NCBI GenBank assembly: GCA_027490985.1
Contig: JAIXXC010000205.1
Span: 1 to 41,045, forward strand
Source of the DNA: Verrucomicrobiales bacterium
GTDB lineage: Bacteria; Verrucomicrobiota; Verrucomicrobiia; Limisphaerales; UBA9464
Direction of reading: 5' to 3'
DNA: 41,045 nt
The position numbers and the translations under genes are program-made. The first letter of the stretch is position 1. Every line of letters starts with the position of its first letter. Of this stretch, positions 32,401 to 39,653 are shown in pieces. The notes under the pieces were generated by a model that saw only the letters and a list, made by a program, of their open reading frames with translations, was not told the origin of the DNA and made no database searches.

Positions 32401-34732
32401 GCCGAGCCTCGTCTATTCCAACGGCCTGGATGTGGCGCGGACGATGTCCGTCCGCGCCCGTGCGGTCCGCCCCGGCGCCCGCCCCTCCCCGGTGCAGACG
32501 CGCACCTTCGTGTTCATCGAGAGTGTGGTCGCCGCGCCGTCGATGAACCGCACGATCACCCAGAATGCCGCCCTGGCCGCACGACTCCGAACCGGCCTGC
32601 GGGCGATCCCCACCATCGCGCTGTCGCTGCCCGGGCAGCCCGAGTACCAAGAGAAACCGGGGTCCTTTGAGATCCTCTGGCCCGACGGTCGGCCGTCGGT
32701 GCACGTCAACTGCGGCCTCTCCCGCTTCGGCAATGCCTGGACCTCGTTCGACAAGCGCAGCTTCCGGGTCAAGTGCCGCAACCGATACGGCGACGACGCG
32801 ATCCGGGCGCCCCTGTTCGACGGTTTCGACCACGGGACGACTCCGGTCCGTTCCTTCGACGAGCTCGACCTGCGATCCGGCTCTCACGACATGTCCGAGC
32901 GCGGCTTCTACATGGCCGGCCGATTCGTCGAGGACAGCATGCTCGACATGGGCAGCCTCAATCCCCATGGCCGCTTCGTGCACGTGTACGTCAACGGGGC
33001 CTACTGGGGGCAGTACGACTGCCGGGAGTTGCTCTCGGAGCGCTTCCTCGCCGACTACCTGGGTGGATCGCGCAACGACTACGGGGCGGTCATGGGCAAC
33101 GACAACGTGACCGACGATTTTGTCATCGGTGCCCCGGAGCCGCCCAACCTCGACCCCTGGGAGCGCGCCCGCGCCGACCGGAACAGCTATCAGCGGGTCC
33201 GCACCCGGCTCGACGTGGCCCACCTCATCGACTTCATGCTGCTCTGGACCTACGGCGACTGCGAGTCGGAATTCCGGAGCTGCGGCCCGCTTGAACCCGG
33301 CACCGGGTTCAAGTTCTGGATCGCCGACGCCGACGGCTTCTTGCGCACCAGCGCGCTCAACCTCAACCGGACCGACCGCGAAGGGCCCGGAGGGTTCTTC
33401 GGATCGCTGATCCGCGAGGGGAATCCAGATTTCCGCACCCTCTTGGCCGATCGAATCCATCGCCACTTCTTCAACGACGGCGCGATGACCCCGGCGGCCT
33501 TGGAAACCCGTCTCAATCTTCGCATGCGCGAGATCGCCGACAGCCTTGTGGCCGAGTCGGCCCGGTGGAACCAGCGCACACCGGCCTCGTGGGAAGGCGC
33601 TGCCGCCACGATCCGCACGCAGTTGTTCCCACGGCGCACGGCCACCCTGCTGGGCCAACTGCGCGCCCGGGGCCTGTACCCCAACTTCGACCCGCCGAAA
33701 TTCGATGTACGGGGAGGCACCGTCGCGTCGGGGTTCCGCCCGCAGCTCAGCGCACCCTCGGGCACCATCTTCTACACGCTCGACGGCAGCGATCCGCGGC
33801 TGCCCGGCGGGGCCGTCTCACCGACCGCAAAACTCTGGGCCGCCGACGCGCTGACGGTGGAGTCGGACCTGACCGTCACCACCCGCGTCCGTTCTTCGTC
33901 CGGCGCTTGGTCCGCCGTGGACGCCGCGACGTTCCGAATGCGCGCGCCGCGCCCACCAGGACCCGGCGACCTATTGCCCGTCGAGATCCACTACAACCCC
34001 TCGACCGGCGGCGAGTCCGAGTTCATCGAGTTGCGCAACACGACCGCCGACCCGCTCGACCTCTCACGCTGCACCTTGTCCGACGACGTCAGCCTGGTGT
34101 TCCCGAACGCGACCGTGGTGGCCCCCGGCGGATCTCTGGTCGCGGTGCGCGACCCGATCGCCTTCGCCGCCCGCTACCTGGCACCCGGCTCGGCCGGCGC
34201 CCGGGCAGGCATCCGCACGGTGGGACCGTGGGTCGGGGCATTGAACAACTCCGGCGAGCGCATCGCCCTGCTCGGAGCCGATGGCGTGGAACTCTGGTCG
34301 GTGACCTACGGCACCCAGGCCCCCTGGCCGGTACGCGCCGATGGGGACGGTCGCTCGCTGGTACTGGCCGAGCCCTCCAGCCCACCCACCACGCGGGATG
34401 CCATCAATGCCTACCTGGCCGACGGTCGACGATGGTTCCCGAGCCTCGCCGACCACGGCACTCCAGGGTGGACGGACCCGTTCCGGGCCTCGGTGACGGT
34501 GACCCCGGATGGACCCGAGCTCCAGTGGCCCGCCGTCTCCGGCGAGAGCTACCGCGTCGAGTCCACCGAGCGCCTGGCCGACCCTCTCTGGAGGGTTGTC
34601 GAACAGGGACCGGCACCCCGCGACGAGATCCGTCGTCGCCCCTTGCTGCCGGCCCCATCACCCGGATCGCCCGCCGGAGCCGACCCATTGGCCGACCCGG
34701 CGCGCTTCTACCGGGTTCTTTGGATCCGGTGA
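29465..34732 (+). CDS. Giant modular secreted protein with lamin-tail (LTD), discoidin-like and CotH domains
   Basis: This is a 1755-residue protein. Approximate order: signal peptide 1-34; Ig-like domain 35-115 (FLGDPVSFRVEARGEPPLQY); a jelly-roll region about 130-300 (TAYFRTTFVN); a Big_5/SbsA-type Ig-like domain about 305-400 (VVSVTPPLGSTV); two discoidin/galactose-binding-like regions about 405-560 and 570-715; first LTD about 794-940 (ATDWIELRNPGNQPVDLAGW); chitobiase C-terminal-type domain about 950-1020 (ATILYSTNGTEPS); CotH-type region about 1025-1390 (ELDLRSGSHDMSERGFYMAG, VHVYVNGAYWGQYDCRELL, FKFWIADADGF); second chitobiase-type domain about 1410-1490 (TIFYTLDGSDPR); second LTD about 1500-1640 (ESEFIELRNTTADPLDLSRC); C-terminal beta domain about 1660-1755. 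CotH proteins are secretory-pathway kinases in spores, but this arrangement is typical of PVC surface proteins of unknown role. The start at 29465 lacks a ribosome binding site. No anchor is recognisable. Confidence 0.85.
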   Translation: MDRTNLAPGRLIRLLRLGVALIAGFGLASRSIALEIVRPPTSQTIFLGDPVSFRVEARGEPPLQYRWLRNGKPMEGVSGPDWTFVTSAADHDATITVEVIDSTLRLTSPAARLTIDPGLPGAYRTNRLVEVVHPWQYRVDGVLPHPQWPVWSDASTGWTNGAGVLYVEDAELPGPKTTLLPAAAGKLPTTAYFRTTFVNPITNAHSIELVASLLVDDGALVFLNGSEVQRLGLDEGTVLPTTQASRSVGNAAWEGPFPWAATGLKPGTNALSVEVHQSGTASSDLVWGLVLDAVWQERVRDTLAPKVVSVTPPLGSTVGAAPRLEVLFTEPVQGVTASALRLNGVPATVVTELSANRYAFDFASAPAGTVALAWSTEPGITDRSAGANRLDTRSFSNPVEPAIPATRLAFASVGQSSDASTDTAATLAIDNRETTSSRTADLPGSHWWGHLSRIHRLQRVEGVQPAAPDDALGRGCVLRLLRMDDQVVFEQDLPDVGPGGTWTIDLPAGVMARTVWIGLPGERTNGRGTRQVAVAEIRVSGVPDIPFGPPPPVTGTPLDRLVVSNNLASFKRSTMLRLTDGLAPAARANDDKASTETKTTERTVDGYWEVDLGGTFALHGIRTIAASGIGGRLTNATVRLFDEQHDSVFSRRISGRPDTFDTDFGGPVFARYVRVGLEDKRRTDPGGGIEWYIGFREVAVFGRPTNEVGILSFEADASTTGSTQRTLSWQVEDVLRLELHPSVGSVGSLTSADGKGLVRLTPARSTEYLLVASNTAGIFVRAASVEVPGSSLSVGLDELVAANRFSLATASGDATDWIELRNPGNQPVDLAGWSLSDDPTKPRKWTFPRWVLEPHQSRVVFASGSDRGLDASGDLHVGFRLSRAGGTLLLVPPAASGEPLQRVDYPALGDDLAYGRDLAGQWRMLDPTPGRPNVAAAHQGWVRQPDWSHNRGFHESPFRLLLTAPDPDATILYSTNGTEPSLVYSNGLDVARTMSVRARAVRPGARPSPVQTRTFVFIESVVAAPSMNRTITQNAALAARLRTGLRAIPTIALSLPGQPEYQEKPGSFEILWPDGRPSVHVNCGLSRFGNAWTSFDKRSFRVKCRNRYGDDAIRAPLFDGFDHGTTPVRSFDELDLRSGSHDMSERGFYMAGRFVEDSMLDMGSLNPHGRFVHVYVNGAYWGQYDCRELLSERFLADYLGGSRNDYGAVMGNDNVTDDFVIGAPEPPNLDPWERARADRNSYQRVRTRLDVAHLIDFMLLWTYGDCESEFRSCGPLEPGTGFKFWIADADGFLRTSALNLNRTDREGPGGFFGSLIREGNPDFRTLLADRIHRHFFNDGAMTPAALETRLNLRMREIADSLVAESARWNQRTPASWEGAAATIRTQLFPRRTATLLGQLRARGLYPNFDPPKFDVRGGTVASGFRPQLSAPSGTIFYTLDGSDPRLPGGAVSPTAKLWAADALTVESDLTVTTRVRSSSGAWSAVDAATFRMRAPRPPGPGDLLPVEIHYNPSTGGESEFIELRNTTADPLDLSRCTLSDDVSLVFPNATVVAPGGSLVAVRDPIAFAARYLAPGSAGARAGIRTVGPWVGALNNSGERIALLGADGVELWSVTYGTQAPWPVRADGDGRSLVLAEPSSPPTTRDAINAYLADGRRWFPSLADHGTPGWTDPFRASVTVTPDGPELQWPAVSGESYRVESTERLADPLWRVVEQGPAPRDEIRRRPLLPAPSPGSPAGADPLADPARFYRVLWIR

Positions 34733-34826
34733 CCCGGCGAACAGTCACCCGAATAGCAACAGCTCACTCGGGCCGCCGCGGACCTGGAGCCGAGGACCAG
34801 CCCTGAAAGGCCGCCCCACGAGTTGC

Positions 34827-36176
34827 CTAAACCGATTCGGGGATCCGATAGCCTTTGCGGTAGGCGGGCTTGAGCAACGCATTGGCCGAAGAGTTGTTCG
34901 TGAAGCGCTCCCGCACCGGATCGAAGAACAACTGCTTCTGTCCAACCCGGTAAGAGATGTTCGCCATGTGGACCAGGCAGGCGCTCGGATGGACCCGCGC
35001 GATGTCGGCATTGGGTGTCTGCCGCGAGCGGATGCAGTCGATGAAGTTGGGCTGATGCCACTTGTCGGGAAAGTAACCCTTGTCTTGATCGATCACTCGC
35101 CCGCCTTCGACCACCACCTGCCATCCGCACCCATGGCGACCGAGGTACATCATCGCTTTCGTGCCGTAAATCTCGACCCGCGTGGCCGACGTCGGCCAGT
35201 GGGGCCACTGGTCTCCGTAGCGCACTTCGCTGGGGAACTTCCGCAGATACGGGGTGGCATTGCCGCTCTCGCAGGTCATGGAAAAGTGCCCGTAATCATA
35301 GGTGATGCACTGGAACTCCGGCACCTCGCGCTTCGACTGGAAGGCGTAATTGCCACCCGTGCAGAGCACTGAACGTGGGTGACCGGGATCGCCCAGCACC
35401 ATCCGGGTGAGGTCGATCTGGTGGCTGGCGTCATCGGCCAGCGTGCCGCCCTTGTAGTCCCACCACGGATGCCAGTTCATGTGACGCCCCGCATTGTACG
35501 GCACCTTCGGGGCCGGCCCCAGCCAGGCATCCCAATCGAGGCCTTCGGGAGCGGGCCCATCGGGCACCGGTTCCCATCGCGAACCCTCGAGCATGTTGTA
35601 CACCTTGACGTGGACGATGCGGCCCAACTTGCCGCTGGCGATGTAATCGCGGGCCGACGCCGCATACGGACCGCTCCGGTTCTGGAAACCCACCTGCACG
35701 ATGCGGCCGTATTTTCGGGCGGCCTCGATCATCTTGCGCCCCTCCCAGATGGCGTTGCAGGGGTTCTTCTCCACATACACGTCCTTGCCGGCCTGACAGG
35801 CCATGATGGCGGCCAGAGCGTGCCAATGTTCAGGTGTCGCGATGACCACGGCATCCACCTCGCGATCATCGAGGGCCACCCGCATGTCGGAGATGCGCCG
35901 CGGCGCGCGCTTCTGGACGCGGGTCAGGTCCTTCATGATCCCATCGCCTCGATCCTTCCAGATGTCGCACACGTACTTGAACTCCACCCCCGGCAGTCGG
36001 GACATCCCGGCCGTATGGTTGGAACCCCGACCACCGGCCCCGATCAGCGCGAGCACCACGCGTTGCGAAGCGGCCGATCCCACCGCGGCAGGAGTGGATG
36101 CGCGGGTCGAGACCGCGGCGACGCCGGCGGCGGAAGTCGCGAGGAACGCGCGCCGCGAAAACTTGGGAGAGCTCAT
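34827..36176 (-). CDS. Tat-exported Gfo/Idh/MocA family oxidoreductase
   Basis: This 449-residue NAD(P)-dependent sugar oxidoreductase family member has a twin-arginine signal (SRRAFLATSAAGVAAV, about 7-23). A Rossmann domain starts at VVLALIGAGGRGSNH, and the cofactor/catalytic block VYVEKNPCNAIWEGRKMIEAA has EKN where most relatives have EKP. The C-terminal alpha/beta domain contains the conserved NWHPWWDYKGGTLADDASHQID and TCESGNATPY. Exported versions occur in large numbers in Planctomycetes and Verrucomicrobia and are presumed to act on sugars or inositols in the periplasm. The ATG at 36176 is the start; the frame continues open upstream through the divergent gene, but that part is a shadow. 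It is divergent from the PSCyt1 gene, with a 144-base gap between them. Confidence 0.9.
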   Translation of the reverse strand: MSSPKFSRRAFLATSAAGVAAVSTRASTPAAVGSAASQRVVLALIGAGGRGSNHTAGMSRLPGVEFKYVCDIWKDRGDGIMKDLTRVQKRAPRRISDMRVALDDREVDAVVIATPEHWHALAAIMACQAGKDVYVEKNPCNAIWEGRKMIEAARKYGRIVQVGFQNRSGPYAASARDYIASGKLGRIVHVKVYNMLEGSRWEPVPDGPAPEGLDWDAWLGPAPKVPYNAGRHMNWHPWWDYKGGTLADDASHQIDLTRMVLGDPGHPRSVLCTGGNYAFQSKREVPEFQCITYDYGHFSMTCESGNATPYLRKFPSEVRYGDQWPHWPTSATRVEIYGTKAMMYLGRHGCGWQVVVEGGRVIDQDKGYFPDKWHQPNFIDCIRSRQTPNADIARVHPSACLVHMANISYRVGQKQLFFDPVRERFTNNSSANALLKPAYRKGYRIPESV

Positions 36177-36320
36177 GGGGATGATCGAAACTGGCAGACC
36201 CCACGACGCGATTCCATCCCGCAATCGTTCCGCCGGGCGATCCGTTCCCTGGCCACCGGGCGCCGAGAACTCGAGGTTTGTGGATGGCGCGGATCCGTCG
36301 GTTCCGCTAGAGGAAACCCG

Positions 36321-39300
36321 ATGCCCCGCGACTTGTGTTCCCTTCCGGGATCCGACCTCCCTCCCGGGGGCTTTGGCCGCGTCCTGGTCATCGCCGGGTG
36401 GCTGACACTGACGGCACTCGGTCTCAACGCCCAGTCGGGGGATGCCTCGAGCGAGTTCTTCGAGTCCCGGATCCGGCCTTTCCTGGTCACCGATTGCCAG
36501 GAATGCCACGGCCCTCAGCGCCAACGGGGCGGACTGCGGGTCGATTCCCGGGAGGCCCTGCTGCGTGGGGGCGATTCGGGTCCGGCCGTGCTTCCCGGCA
36601 ACTCCCGGGAAAGCCGGTTGATGCGGGCCATCCGGCATACGGAGCCCGATCTGCAAATGCCCAAGGAGCGCCCGCGCCTTCCGGAATCGGTCATCCGGGA
36701 TGTCGCCCGTTGGATCGATGACGGAGCGACCTTCCCGTCGGCCTCCGACCCCCGATCCAGCCCCGCCGACAGCACCGCGGCGTGGCCCCGGGTCTTTGAA
36801 GCCCGTCGGCAGTGGTGGAGCTTCCAGCCTCCCGTCGACACCGCCCTTCCCGCGGTCGACCGCGCCGACGACGCGGACCACCCGGTCGATCGGTTCATCC
36901 TGGCACGCCTCGAGGCCGAGGGACTGCGACCCGCGCCGCCGGCCCCGGCCCACGTCTGGTTGCGGCGGGTGCATGAAGCGATCACCGGGCTGCCGCCGGG
37001 GCCCTCCGAGATCGCGGCCTTCATGGCCGACCCGTCTCCCGACGCACGGGCCCGGGTGGTCGATTCTCTGCTGGCCTCGCCCCGCTTCGGGGAACGGTGG
37101 GCCCGTCACTGGATGGACCTGGTGCGCTTCGCCGACTCCTACGGCCATGAACAGGACTACACCATCCCCCACGCGTGGCGCTACCGGGACTACCTCATCC
37201 GCGCCTTCAACGCCGACGTGCCCTACGACCTGTTCGTACAGGAGCATATCGCGGGCGACCTTCTTCCGGACCCCCGACGGCATCCGGGCATGGGTTTCAA
37301 CGAATCGGTGCTGGCGACGGGTTTCTGGTACCTGCACCAGGCCACCCACGCTCCGGTCGATCCGCTGCAGGACGAGGCCGACCGCATCGACAATCAGGTC
37401 GACGTCTTTTCCAAGGCCTTCCTGGGCCTCACCGTGGCCTGCGCGCGTTGCCACGACCACAAGTTCGACGCCATCTCCACCCGGGACTACTACAGCATCA
37501 GCGCGTTCCTTCGCGCCTCCCGACAGGACATCGCCTGCCTCGATCCCGATGGAACGCTGGAACCCCGCCTCGATTCGCTGATCCGGGACCACCAAACCCT
37601 CTCCGGGAAGCTTCGACCGATCCTGGACCGGACCCTGAAAACGGCCCCGCCCCGCGTGGCCCCCTACCTGAGCCGAGCGCAGGAACTCATCCGCTCGAAC
37701 CTCTCGTCGAACGCCTGGCCCCGAGAGTTGCAGGCCACCGCACGACGCCATGGACTGGATGCAGGCCTGCTGGATCGATGGGTCTCCGAAGTGCGGACGG
37801 CGACCCCCGCGGCCTCCAAACACCCGCTGAGGCCATGGCTGGATGCGACGAACCCACCGGCGTCCACGGTCACACCCTCGAGCGGATCCAGGTCCAACCC
37901 GGCCGGCACCCAACCTCCCGCGTGGACCCTCCGACCCGATCCCGCGACCTGGAAGGACAGCGGGCAGGCATTCCGAAAGATCGGATCGGGACCCGGCCTC
38001 TGGCGGGTGGGTTCGTTGGGGCTCGAGTTCCTGCCCCACGACATCGCCCACAGTGGGCGGTGGGCTCCCAACCTGCAGGGCACCCTGCGCTCCCCCACCT
38101 TCCGGCTGACCCACGATCACCTCCATCTGCACACCGCCGGACGTGGCGGCCGGATCCGACTCATCATCGCCCGCTACGGCCTCCGGGAGTTCAACCCGTT
38201 GCTCTTCGAGGGAACGCAGATCGATGTGGAGACCGACGGGGAGTTCACCTGGCGTTCCATTTCCTCGGGACTCCACCGACATCGGGGACGGCTCGCCTAC
38301 CTCGAACTGATCGACGACGGCGACGGATTTGTCGCGCTCGAACAGGTGCACTCGTCGGACGATCCGAAACCTCCCCGGCATTCCTTCCCGATCCGGACTC
38401 CCGGCAGCGATGCCCCGGTCTCCTCGAACGCCGAGGCCCTCGAGCATGCGGTCCACGCCGGCCTGGATTCATGGACCCGGGGCACCCCCGACCTTCCGGG
38501 CTTGAACCTCGCCTCAGCCCTCTGGCGCCGCGGGCTCCTCGACTGGGGAACCACCGCTCCCACCCTCACCGACCTCATCGAACCGGTCCGCTCCGGCGCC
38601 CGACGACTCCCGGCTCCGATCCGTGCCCTGGCCATGGCCGATGGGACGGCGGAACCCACCCACGTGTTCGTCCGCGGCGAACCCCGGAATGTCGGGCCAC
38701 CGGTCCAACGCCGTTTCCTGGAGGCCGTCTCGGGGCCCGAACCCATGTCGATCCCGCAGGGCAGCGGACGTCTGGAATGGGCCCGGGCGGTCACCTCGCC
38801 CTCCAACCCCTTCCTGCATCGGGTGATCGTGAACCGGGTCTGGGCCCACCTCTTCGGGCGGGGCCTGGTCGAGACCGTGGACAACTTCGGCGCACTCGGC
38901 TCCCGCCCATCGCACCCCGAGTTGCTCGATCATCTGGCCCTGGAGTTCCGCCGCGACGGAGGATCCATCAAACGACTGGTCCGCCGCCTGTGCCTGACGC
39001 GGACCTTCGCCCGATCGAGCGATCCTCACGATCCGCAGGCCGAGAGCCGGGATCCTTCCAACCGGTTGCTGCATCGCCAGAACCTGCGCCGCTTGGAGGC
39101 CGAAGCGCTGCGCGATGCGATCCTGGCCACCGCGGGAAACCTGGATCAGCGGCAATTCGGTCCGCCGGTCCTGACCCACATCACTCCGTTCATGGGGGAT
39201 CGCATGTGGGTCCGCAACGCCAATGGACCCCTGGATGGGGATCGCCGGCGATCGGTCTACCAGGAAACCCGCCGCAACTTCCTGGCACCCCTCATGGTGA

Positions 39301-39653
39301 CCTTCGACCTGCCCATCCCGGACACCACCGTGGGCCGACGGAACCGATCGAATGTCCCGGCCCAGGCATTGGCCCTGATGAACGATCCCTTCGTGCGGAT
39401 GCAATCCACCGCCTGGGCCCGACGGATGCTGTCCGAAGCGGGTCCCCGGGCCACCGATCGCATCCACAGCCTTCATCTTCAGGCCTTCGGGCGTTCTCCG
39501 ACGGCGACCGAGATCCAGACGCTCCTGGATCTCCTGGCCCTGCAGACCCGGTCCTTGAACCCGCCCGATGGCGGAGCCGACGGTGAGCTCCGCCTCTGGA
39601 CGGAGATCTGCCACGCCCTGTTCCTCACCCAGGAGTTCGCCCATGTCCCCTGA
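36321..39653 (+). CDS. PSCyt1-DUF1549-DUF1553 exported cytochrome-like protein
   Basis: This is an 1110-residue protein. The start at 36321 has the best ribosome binding site in the window, GAGGAA at 36310-36315, five bases ahead of the ATG. A signal peptide (about 18-37, VLVIAGWLTLTALGLNAQ) is followed by the PSCyt1 domain with heme motif CQECH (C59, C62, H63). DUF1549/PSCyt2 covers about 185-400, with LLASPRFGERWARHWMDLVRFADSYG and a second CxxCH (CARCH, C374-H378). A concanavalin/discoidin-like insert spans about 500-680. DUF1553/PSD1 forms the C-terminus (NRVWAHLFGRGLVETVDNFG; QALALMNDPFV). It overlaps the downstream DUF1501 gene by 11 bases. The family is presumed to be extracytoplasmic and redox-active; its substrate is unknown. 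Confidence 0.92.
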   Translation: MPRDLCSLPGSDLPPGGFGRVLVIAGWLTLTALGLNAQSGDASSEFFESRIRPFLVTDCQECHGPQRQRGGLRVDSREALLRGGDSGPAVLPGNSRESRLMRAIRHTEPDLQMPKERPRLPESVIRDVARWIDDGATFPSASDPRSSPADSTAAWPRVFEARRQWWSFQPPVDTALPAVDRADDADHPVDRFILARLEAEGLRPAPPAPAHVWLRRVHEAITGLPPGPSEIAAFMADPSPDARARVVDSLLASPRFGERWARHWMDLVRFADSYGHEQDYTIPHAWRYRDYLIRAFNADVPYDLFVQEHIAGDLLPDPRRHPGMGFNESVLATGFWYLHQATHAPVDPLQDEADRIDNQVDVFSKAFLGLTVACARCHDHKFDAISTRDYYSISAFLRASRQDIACLDPDGTLEPRLDSLIRDHQTLSGKLRPILDRTLKTAPPRVAPYLSRAQELIRSNLSSNAWPRELQATARRHGLDAGLLDRWVSEVRTATPAASKHPLRPWLDATNPPASTVTPSSGSRSNPAGTQPPAWTLRPDPATWKDSGQAFRKIGSGPGLWRVGSLGLEFLPHDIAHSGRWAPNLQGTLRSPTFRLTHDHLHLHTAGRGGRIRLIIARYGLREFNPLLFEGTQIDVETDGEFTWRSISSGLHRHRGRLAYLELIDDGDGFVALEQVHSSDDPKPPRHSFPIRTPGSDAPVSSNAEALEHAVHAGLDSWTRGTPDLPGLNLASALWRRGLLDWGTTAPTLTDLIEPVRSGARRLPAPIRALAMADGTAEPTHVFVRGEPRNVGPPVQRRFLEAVSGPEPMSIPQGSGRLEWARAVTSPSNPFLHRVIVNRVWAHLFGRGLVETVDNFGALGSRPSHPELLDHLALEFRRDGGSIKRLVRRLCLTRTFARSSDPHDPQAESRDPSNRLLHRQNLRRLEAEALRDAILATAGNLDQRQFGPPVLTHITPFMGDRMWVRNANGPLDGDRRRSVYQETRRNFLAPLMVTFDLPIPDTTVGRRNRSNVPAQALALMNDPFVRMQSTAWARRMLSEAGPRATDRIHSLHLQAFGRSPTATEIQTLLDLLALQTRSLNPPDGGADGELRLWTEICHALFLTQEFAHVP

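Noticed and set aside
35379-36320. Upstream extension of the PSCyt1 gene
   Set aside because: It is antisense to the oxidoreductase gene. The good ribosome binding site at 36310 and the signal peptide after 36321 define the start.
36177-38456. A 760-codon upstream extension of the Gfo/Idh/MocA gene
   Set aside because: The extra sequence is antisense to the PSCyt1 gene and looks non-protein-like. The Tat signal fixes the real start at 36176.
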